DNA from: Spirometra erinaceieuropaei
Lineage: Eukaryota; Platyhelminthes; Cestoda; Diphyllobothriidea; Diphyllobothriidae
DNA length: 64,000 nucleotides
Direction: 5' to 3'
Assembly (NCBI GenBank): GCA_902702965.1
Contig: CACRXP010000045.1
Coordinates: forward strand, 197,191-261,190
The translations under genes and the position numbers were made by a program. Below, piece after piece: positions 57,265 through 64,000 of this stretch. Every line of letters begins with the position of its first letter. Position 1 is the stretch's first letter. Under the pieces are notes generated by a model. The model was not told the DNA's origin, searched no databases, and saw nothing but the letters and a program-made list of their open reading frames with translations.

Positions 57265-57830
57265 AAATCATTAATCAATATTCTAAAATATGCTTTCGAC
57301 TGGAAACGATTACTTACGTGGAGCTGTATTATTTATTATGCTACGGTAAAATTCGAAAACAATAAAATCAGCTTTCGAATGCGCATTTTCTCAGCTGCCT
57401 ACAAAAACTGTATTTTGAAAGAATGCTTCTTTGAAAGCTTTGAGACATTTTTACTGATTTTGATGCCTCTTGCAATCTAAACATATTTCGTAGAAAGTAT
57501 GCCCAAAAATATCGTTTCTTGCAGCAAGTTTATGTCAGGTTGCGCCTTTTGCATATGTGTTACCGAAGCAACTGTTACTCTCAACTTTGAAAAGGTTGTA
57601 ATTATGCGGTTTTTAGGCAGTGATTTGTTCATCTGAGTAGTATCGCATCAGCTCATTTATACAACATGACCCATATTCACTGCGAATCTTCGTGAACCCC
57701 TTTATTATCCTAGAGGAATTCACGATTGTTCTTGAGCAGAAAGTACACAGTTTATAGTCCAAAAATTACAGACGTAAGTGCAGCGGAAAGCTGGTTACAA
57801 AATAATATGCAAATTTTGAAAACACGTTTT
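57265..57830. mobile_element. MITE-1 left half, decayed
   Basis: AAATCATTAATCAATATTCTAAAATATGC, TTTCGACTGG, then GCTTTCGAATGCGCA, TTTTCTCAGCTGCCTAC and the arm on to about 57620 follow the order of a MITE-1 left arm. The right arm is missing or beyond recognition. Confidence 0.6.
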
Positions 57831-58794
57831 TTAAAAAATTAAAAGACTCTTCTTTGAAAATGATATCTAGATAAATCGTTACCTTTTACCAGAGTAGTGC
57901 TCAAGAAGGGATTTTCCTTCTTGTTTTTGTTAGATCATCCAAAATAAATTTTAAAAAATAAGAAAAATGTTCAAATATCAGTATCGTGAGATGTAGCGAA
58001 ATATTCTCGGAATTTGGTGCAGGATAATTCATACTACAGCTCCAGCCAATTCGTACTTTCGAAATGAAAACGACTTTCAGATTACCAGATAAGACTTCAT
58101 GAGATACGCACACGTGGTTAGATGTACCCTTAGGAATCGAGTGAATATGTTTAATCCTGAAAAGCAACGGGAGCAGGCAGTCCTAAACTTCCCAATTCTT
58201 ACACTTCTGAGCAAAAGTAGTAGTTAAGACGCAGCCCTCGAGGCAGGGGAAAAATACGCCTCGCATACATATGGAGATAAACTAAAAATGTGCCTTCAAC
58301 GTTTAGGCATTTCACGTGTCTCTCACTCGCGGGTTAGTTAAGAATAGTTCAGTATGTTTGAGGGTAGCAGACAGTGCCCTTGAGGACTGCCGAAAGCACA
58401 CGGTCAGAGCAATGAATACGCGTCAGCATTAGTGCAAACCTGTGCGATGAAAGGTGCTGCAGCTTTGAAACTCACACAACAGACGCCAGCAGTCCAATAC
58501 TTGGCATACCCCCAGGACTGCATGTGTGGAGTGCCCGCAACTTTTGCCCGAAAACTCTCAGCCTTATATGCATTTGTCTCTCCAACGGGGGTGGACTTCC
58601 TAGGTCAGCCGACTAGGTACCTTTTCAAGCGACTTGTCTGATGAGTGCAGCATGAAAGACTGTCTCAGGTTTTATCCTAAAAGAGATAATGCGGTCCTTA
58701 GCATCGATTGGACTCAGCCAAAACGTTCCAATAACGGGCATCGTCGTCAGCGAGTTTCTGAACCCTCGCGTGTAAAATTGTCAAGCGGAGACAT
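57831..58794. other. no gene recognised
   Basis: AT-rich spacer. An 88-codon minus ORF (57901-58167) has no domain. Confidence 0.45.
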
Positions 58795-59140
58795 TCCTCT
58801 CCTTTAGTGTAAGGTGATACCATACTATCAGCACAGGTACTAGCCAAAAGCCCATACACGCGTGTTTCGCCGATGTTTTGCCGCTGCATGGCGCAGCTGC
58901 GAGGGGTTCGGCTCGTCAGTGGATCCTCCAGCGTTCCCCGTGTTTTTTTTTCTGGTAGAAACGTCAATTTAGAAACTGTCGCTTTTTAATTTCCTCAGAA
59001 ATTATCTGCAAGGTTAGAGTACATCAGTTTATTCAAGGTCTATAGGCTCAGACCGAGAATTTTATACATGAATATTTGGGCCAAAGTCCATCAGCCATAG
59101 CGGGTAACCGCGCAATATTCATTAACTGCCGACAGGCAGC
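58795..59140 (+). repeat. repeat X, copy 5 (reference)
   Basis: GTGTAAGGTGATACCATAC, CACAGGTACTAGCCAAAAGC, CATGGCGCAGCTGCGAGG, GTCGCTTTTTAATTTCCTC, CTATAGGCTCAGACCGAG, ending GGGTAACCGCGCAATATTC. It is the most complete copy, about 340 bp. It has no ORF and no terminal inverted repeats. Confidence 0.75.
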
Positions 59141-59144
59141 TAGT

Positions 59145-59400
59145 AGTATATTTTAGTGTAAGGCGATACCATACTAACAGCACAGGTACTAGCCAAAAGC
59201 CCATACACGCGTGCTTCGCAGTGTATATTATGAATATAATATAATATGAATATAATGAATATTACGCAGTTACCCACTGTGGCTGATGAACTTTGGCCCA
59301 AATATTCATGTATAAAATTCTCGGTCTGAGCCTATAGACTAGACTGATCTACTCCAACTTCGTAGATAGTTTCTGAGGAAATTAAAAAGCGACATTCCTC
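59145..59400. repeat. repeat X pieces: plus start and minus end around an AT-repeat
   Basis: A plus-strand start piece (59150-59215, ACAGCACAGGTACTAGCC) and a minus-strand end piece (59255-59400, inverse of GGCCAAAGTTCATCAGCC) flank a short (ATAATATGAAT)-type tandem at 59224-59256. It is again an inverted arrangement. Confidence 0.7.
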
Positions 59401-59518
59401 TCCCCTAACGTCACTGCTGCCACCCATTGAGACTTCAAACTAAGGCCACAAATGATGGAGAGTTGGCCCAGATTCAAAGTATTGTACACAATCGCAGATA
59501 AAACAGTTCTGCCGTCGT

Positions 59519-59710
59519 GATCGATGATGTCTGCCGTGTGTTCCACATCAGGGTAGGCGCAGGACGGTGACTTGTGCATGAATTAGTTGATAGCGATAGT
59601 AGACTTGCGATGCACCAACCTCACTCTCCCCTGCCTCGCCTTCCTGGGTTCATCGTCAAGTTAGAGCCAAAGAGACCGGAGGCGGGATCGGGCGCACTGG
59701 GCGACAAAGC
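59519..59710 (+). mobile_element. LTR-like repeat R, copy 3
   Basis: GATGATGTCTGCCGTGTG, AGGACGGTGACTTGTGCATG, GTAGACTTGCGATGCACC, GACCGGAGGCGGGATCGG follow the block order of copies 1 and 2. No integrase sequence is next to it. Confidence 0.55.
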
Positions 59711-60540
59711 TAAACAGCACATCTACGCGTCCTACACGGGGTTTTACATTAACAACAGGGATGCCGGCAACTTGGATCCAAACTGACTTAGAATGCCACG
59801 CAGACCACATTAAGCGGGGACAGTTGCAGCTTCCATCCCCCTCCTGAGAGAAGGGGAAGTTCATCGCGTCAGGTGACAGCTTTCCAATTCGCAGCTTTTA
59901 ACGCACCGTGATGTTATAAAAGGGAGCCAGATTGTTTAAACCGGTGGATGTTTGCTGCATGCGATAGGAGCACAGTTACTGCGGGCACCAAAACAGACAC
60001 GTACGCACATCGGGAAGCTGCAGATGTTTCAAATATTTACCAGGCGGACTCGACAGGGAGGCGGCCTGTCAGCAAAACTGACAGATTTGTTTGCATCGCT
60101 GGAAAGGAATGCTAACGAACAGCTTACAGCGTGAAAGGCTTATAGATAATGGTCTTTATAGTTAGCCCGACGCATCCACATATTCCCTTCCTCCAGCCAC
60201 CCAACTACGAATAGGTCAAGTATTTTTAATGCTGACCATAAAACGGAACTTTTCACGGGGGCTGATTTATTATGCTAAGCGCATTCCCAAATCTTTGCAC
60301 TTTGCTGTCTCTGAATAAAATCCCTTTATGCTGACGTAAGTCAGAGTCGCGACCCTTGACACAATCGAAATAGCTCTGATGGCCTTTACGGTTGCATGCA
60401 CCCACGATTTTGCACATAGCTTTCAAAGGGAAGGGAAGATAAGGAATTTGGGTAGTTGGTTGTTGTTCGTGACCTTTAACGCCAGCAAATCGGTGCGCGC
60501 CTTCTTCGTTTTAAATATATATATATGTATATATGGAGAA
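59711..60540. other. no gene recognised
   Basis: Short ORFs only. An AT dinucleotide tract lies at about 60515-60534. Confidence 0.4.
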
Positions 60541-60596
60541 TAACATTGCCAATAAAGACAAGGGAGACTTGAATGGTCACTTCTGGCTTATTAGTA

Positions 60597-60636
<40 letters not shown>

Positions 60637-60770
60637 GTCAGTCAGTCACCCCCAACCCCGAGGTTTGGAGCACTCGGGGCTCGATTCCGCGACCTGTTGG
60701 TTAGAAGTCCAACGCCCTAACCACTGAGATGCGGGTTCGCTGTTCTGTCAGTTGTGATCGGGAATTTATA
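60541..60770 (-). mobile_element. SINE-1-like copy with internal (GTC)n expansion
   Basis: The minus strand starts near ATTCCCGATCACAACTGACA, then a tRNA-like head (CATCTCAGTGGTTAGGGCG, anticodon loop CTTCTAA = TCT, box B GGAATCGAGCCCC), then GGGGTTGGGGGTGACTGAC, then a CGA/GTC repeat (60597-60636, about 13 units) and CAAGTCTCCCTTGTCTTTAT. The microsatellite grew inside the body where other copies have GGCTGATGACGGCTAATAA. Confidence 0.78.
60597..60636. repeat. (GTC)n microsatellite
   Basis: About 13 GTC units followed by three CAGT units. It gives the poly-Arg stretch in a shadow ORF. Confidence 0.95.
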
Positions 60771-60814
60771 ATGGTAGAAGGGCTTTCATCGGTCGCGCTA
60801 CAGAACACGTTCGT

Positions 60815-61030
60815 TCCACTGTGCACACCTTCGGGTTGGGTATGACTGGCTGGCAACGGCTAATATACTAGAAATGGCCATTCCGATCTTATTTACCTCT
60901 ACTACTAGTCGCTGTGCGACTGCCTGCGAGGGTTTTAGCATGAGCCCAAAGTCAAAACGGAACGAGCACACTCATTAACCTGATCGGTGGGCGCCCATCT
61001 GTCATAACTGATATTCCCGATCACAACCGG
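60815..61030 (+). mobile_element. SINE-1 body, headless plus copy
   Basis: GGGTTGGGTATGACTGGCTG, GAAATGGCCATTCCGATC, CTGCCTGCGAGGGTTTTAGC, CTGATCGGTGGGCGCCC, ending ATTCCCGATCACAACC. It lacks the tRNA-like head. Confidence 0.78.
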
Positions 61031-61039
61031 CAAAGACAG

Positions 61040-61096
61040 CGGGCCGGTGGCTCAATGGTAGAGCGTCAAACTCTATGACCAAAGATCCCGGGTTCG
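61040..61096 (+). mobile_element. SINE-1 head cut off by a PLE
   Basis: GGGCCGGTGGCTCAATGGTAG...CCCGGGTTCG stops exactly in box B, where PLE-A sequence begins. This fixes the PLE 5' junction at about 61097 and shows the PLE copy is younger than the SINE. Confidence 0.8.
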
Positions 61097-62555
61097 TAAG
61101 GGGACATTTGGCTTGCGGCGTTTCGGCACAAGCCCAATGTTTCCCCACGGCCCATTGTGACGTTGAAAGGCACGCCCACCTACGGACTGACTAGATGACT
61201 TGACAAGCATTTGAAGAAGCTGACGGACAGCTCAGAACACACAGCCGTATCTTTGACACACTTCTTGGAAAGACTCAGAAGCGTCATAATAGCCCCCGAC
61301 GAGATAATGGTATCTTTGACGTTTTCTCTCTGTTCACCTCCATCCCTAAAGAGTTGGCCATGAGAGTTGTCAATGACCTACTGGAGGGCATCTGTGACTT
61401 TATATCTGCCAGTCATCAAGAAATAGGACTGCCGACAAAAACACTCAAGGAACTATTACTAAGATGCACATTAAATGTGCAGTTCCTTTTTGACAACCAA
61501 CTCTATAGACAAATAGACGGCGTTGCCATGGGCTCGCCTCTTGGACCTCTCTTAGCCGACGTCTTCGTCAGCAAGCTGGAGAGATTTCAACTTAAGCATT
61601 ATGGTCGCCACGTTGACGACATCTTTGCGATTGCAATCACAGAAACCGACGTCGCTGCCCTCCTAAATGCTGCAAATCAGGCACATCCGTCGATCAAATT
61701 CACGTTGGAGATGGAATCGGCTGGTTCGCTTCCTTTCTTAGATGTCCTTCTAAACAGGAGATCTGACGGTCGCATCCGAAGGAGCGTCTATCGGAAGAAA
61801 ACCTGGTCTGGACAATACAAAAACTTCGCTAGTTTCGTACCTCTCCAACAAAAACGGAATCTAGTCAGGTGTTTGGCACAAAGGACTAGAAACATTTGTT
61901 CAACAGATAGCATCCAGGAGGAACTTATAAAAAATCCAGAACTTGCTTCGCGAAAACGGGTATCCTGACAGGGTCATTGCAAAGAACCTTACCGAACGAC
62001 CCGCAAAACCCACCACACTAACCGCCGAAAAGAAAACCTTGTTCCTCAAAGTCCCCTTCCAAGGAGACGCTGCAGGTGAACTCCTAAGAAGACGCCTTGA
62101 CCAAGCTGCCTCGGGAACCTTCCCAGCAGCAAGGGTTCGCATATCATTCTCTCCTAACCCTCTTCTACGCGGAGAAGGCAAGGATAGGCTGCCAGCTCAG
62201 ACCGCCTCAATGTGCATCTACTCATGCACTTGCTCTTGTGGAGCAGGTTATATTGGTCGTACGAGTCGGCGCCTTTCCAAAAGAATACGAGAGCACCTTC
62301 CTGCATGGCTGGCAAAGGATGAAACTAGGAGAATAGACAGCGCCATCCTTGCGCATGCAGTGGACTCAGGGCATCGTGTGAATCCCACTGAAGCATTTCG
62401 TGTGATTTACAAGGTCCCCTCGAGCTACCCTAAGCTACTGGGCCAGCGCCTGTTAGCAACAGCAGAAGCGGCCGCCATCAGGTTACGAAAACCGACCCTA
62501 TGCGCCCAAAAGAACCTTGTTCAGGCTCCGCGCTTACCGTGGTCAAAGGTTGACT
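61097..62555 (+). pseudogene. Penelope-like element A, RT palm to GIY-YIG (best RT copy)
   Basis: From 61097: RT finger end (PNVSPRPIVTLKGTPTYGL), motif A FDVFSLFTSIPKELA, motif B region IDGVAMGSPLGPLLADVF, catalytic box HVDD (Tyr changed to His, codon 61609-61611; both Asp kept), SLPFLDVLLNRRSDG, thumb (SGQYKNFASF, LAQRTRNIC), then in the next frame ENGYPDRVIAKNL, TLFLKVPFQGDAAGELL, endonuclease CIYSCTCSCGAGYIGRTSRR to PRLPWSKVD (stop 62555). Lesions: Trp to TGA at 61196-61198, loss of one T near 61313-61317, gain of one A in the run 61929-61934. The endonuclease half is open for 204 codons. The N-terminus is truncated. Confidence 0.93.
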
Positions 62556-62669
62556 AACTACATACAACTTTCTACGCCCTTCCGCTCTTGCCTAGCCTGT
62601 AATTTAAAACCTAACTTTTATCGATTTTTGTTTCACTCACTGTACCCCGCCCTATGTAATTGTATTGGC

Positions 62670-62700
62670 CTGATGAGAATTTACCGAAAGGAATGTTCAC
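62670..62700 (+). ncRNA. hammerhead-like core in PLE-A tail
   Basis: CTGATGAG, AATTTAC, CGAAAGGAATGTTC. It has the exact CUGAUGA and GAAA strings with G and C beside them, but the stem between is very short. It lies about 115 bp after the endonuclease stop, as in the 55.6 kb copy. Confidence 0.48.
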
Positions 62701-62774
62701 TCGCCACTGTCTCTTCTGAAAATCTTTTATGTCGAGGCACGCGATGGTACTACTGGACTACTGCTTACGCACTT

Positions 62775-63860
62775 AATTCATGTTTAACGGTCAAATTTTC
62801 GAGCAAATCAAGGGAACCCCAATGGGGTCCACAATCTCCGTTTACCTGGCTGCGGCGGTCTTGCAGGAACTGGAAACTTGGGTCTTTCAGTCCTACAAGG
62901 CGAAATACTGGATGCCCTACGTAGATGAATCCTGCGTCGTCCTACACAGGGACGCTAAACACAAAGTTAAAAGGGAAATGATCTCGGTTTTCCCACAAAG
63001 TCAATTTAACATGGAGGAAGAAGAAGAAGAAGAAGACGGAGCAACCCCATTTCTAGCCGTCCAGATATCGAGGCAGGAAGGGGGAACCCTCCAGACTGTC
63101 GTCTTTTGAAAGGCAACAGACACGGAGAGAATTCTCCACGACAACAGCAACCATCTCCTGTCGCATAAGCACAGTTGCGTCCTGACGCTTTTTCGCCGTA
63201 TCAACACACACTGCAAAACAGAAGCCGAGAAGCTGCGGGGGCGTAAAACCCTATAGCGCTCCTTCCTTGGCAATGAATATCCGCGCAGTTTAGTAAACAA
63301 ATGCTTCTACCAAAGACAAACGAAGACCGACGGTGGGAAAAAAATTGAGACTTGAAATCTTCCTTGTTTTGTCCTGCGTGAGTAACATCTCCAGAGCCAC
63401 TGAGCACATGCGAAGAGCGCTAAGCGTAGGCCTTGGACACCGGTTGGAGGCCACCATCCGCCGCTTACTCATGCAGTCTAAGGTCAGTTTATCCTCTGCG
63501 GACACGTCAGGAGTTATTTACCGCGTCGAATGTCTAGACTGTCTATCTGAAGCATGACCGACAAACGCCTGAGAACGCGCATGCATGAGCGTAATTTGGC
63601 CGTAGAGCGAAGGGATGTACGATCACATGTCGCCACGCACTGTCTAGAAAATAATCACATGTTCGATTTTGACGACGCCCATTTGCTCGGCCGAGCCGAA
63701 GGCAAACTGGCGCGAGAAGTAATCGAGACCTGTCAATCAGACGCCAATACGATCAACCGCAGTATCGACTTACCGCCGCCATACCAGGCCGTCAGGCACC
63801 ATTTGCGCACGAGAGGAGAGGCAAGATGGACATATCATGTGCGAGCGCGAAATGTCTAAT
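62775..63860 (+). pseudogene. Penelope-like element E, RT second half plus GIY-YIG
   Basis: Starts inside RT motif B (FNGQIFEQIKGTPMGSTIS), then the catalytic box YVDE (second Asp changed to Glu, codon 62927-62929), an acidic run made by a GAA repeat (63018-63036), and TPFLAVQI. After TGA at 63107-63109 it continues in frame (DTERILHDNSNHLLSHKHS) to TAG at 63254-63256, then shifts in a seven-A run near 63340 (ATEHMRRALSVGLGH, SADTSGVIYRVECLDCLSEA). It shifts again at the lost YVG block and reads DKRLRTRMHERNLAVERRDV, ANTINRSIDLPPPYQAV, to 63859. It is related to lineage B but with a different end and tail. It is dead and 5'-truncated, and sits just downstream of a PLE-A copy. Confidence 0.9.
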
Positions 63861-64000
63861 TTTACCTATCTCGGGTACAAGTACGAAACCTCAGATGATT
63901 AAACTTTCTTCTCCAGAGATCGCCATATTTTCCCCTTCCATATATATATACACATAGGTAGACCGTTGTCCTTATCTTTCCGTTCTCCAGCTTTGTCACT

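Noticed and set aside
60533..60727. Arg-rich ORF
   Set aside because: The poly-Arg comes from the GTC microsatellite inside a SINE.
61354..61968. Possible separate protein-coding gene of 204 codons
   Set aside because: The frame contains RT motifs and starts at a TTG in the middle of the domain. It is an open stretch of a frame-broken PLE-A copy.
1..64000. CRISPR array or bacterial operon
   Set aside because: No regularly spaced short repeats or tightly packed ORFs are present. The content is eukaryotic retroelements.

Overview
The window looks like gene-poor eukaryotic DNA packed with decayed transposable elements. No operon-like packing, ribosome-binding sites or long conserved cellular ORF is visible. 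The only recognisable proteins are pieces of reverse transcriptases and GIY-YIG endonucleases of Penelope-like elements (PLEs) and one Ty3/Gypsy integrase end. A metazoan with many PLE lineages is suggested. My best guess is a flatworm, perhaps a large-genome tapeworm, but that rests on general impression and was not tested. I found no convincing host exon.

PLEs, as seen: five lineages can be told apart by the GIY-YIG block. I call them A (CSCGAGYIGRT type), B (VVYQI...NYVAQT), C (VVYKI...VYCGQT), D (VVYRI...NYVGET) and E (VIYRV type). Copies: A at 2.3, 8.3, 42, 55.6 and 61.1 kb; B at 18.7-19.5 and 35.8-38.0 kb; C at 32.5-33.2 kb; D at 21.9, 24.4, 25.3-26.1, 33.2-33.8, 48.8-49.3, 51.4 and 52.1-53.0 kb; E at 62.8-63.9 kb. 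All are broken or 5'-truncated. The D copy at 52.1 kb keeps an intact endonuclease ORF and is bracketed by a 115-bp direct repeat. Many copies end in a CTGATGA...GAAA motif that resembles a hammerhead ribozyme core, and several abut an inverted piece of the same family.

DNA-transposon-like repeats, as seen: a ~1 kb foldback family (MITE-1; arms of ~370 bp, ends CAGTAGATGTGC, flanking TA) has about nine copies over 6-13, 18-20, 26-30 and 38-41 kb. Two of them are split by PLE insertions. A second family of ~0.6 kb (MITE-2; long terminal inverted repeats, 7-8 bp flanking duplications) has three copies at 14.6, 30.8 and 49.9 kb. Two tRNA-related SINE families lie at 5.6, 14.0-14.4, 16.3-17.0, 38.1 and 60.5-61.1 kb. 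A ~300-bp repeat (X) lies at 17.1, 29.0, 43.7-44.1, 47.4 and 58.8-59.4 kb. A Gypsy integrase end with LTR-like sequence lies at 53.6-54.7 kb, and relatives of that LTR-like sequence are at 4.9 and 59.5 kb.

Layout: 0-6 kb holds sparse repeats. 6-13 kb is a MITE-1 cluster with a nested PLE. 13-17 kb holds SINEs and MITE-2. 18-20 kb is MITE-1 split by PLE-B. 21-26 kb holds PLE-D fragments. 26-31 kb holds MITE-1, X and MITE-2. 32-34 kb holds PLE-C and PLE-D. 35.8-38.3 kb holds the long PLE-B copy plus a SINE. 38-41 kb is MITE-1. 42 kb is PLE-A. 44-48.8 kb is featureless. 48.8-53.1 kb holds PLE-D and MITE-2. 53.6-56.5 kb holds Gypsy and PLE-A. 57-60 kb holds X and LTR-like pieces. 60.5-64 kb holds SINE, PLE-A and PLE-E. 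By rough addition of my own intervals, recognisable repeats cover at least a third of the window.
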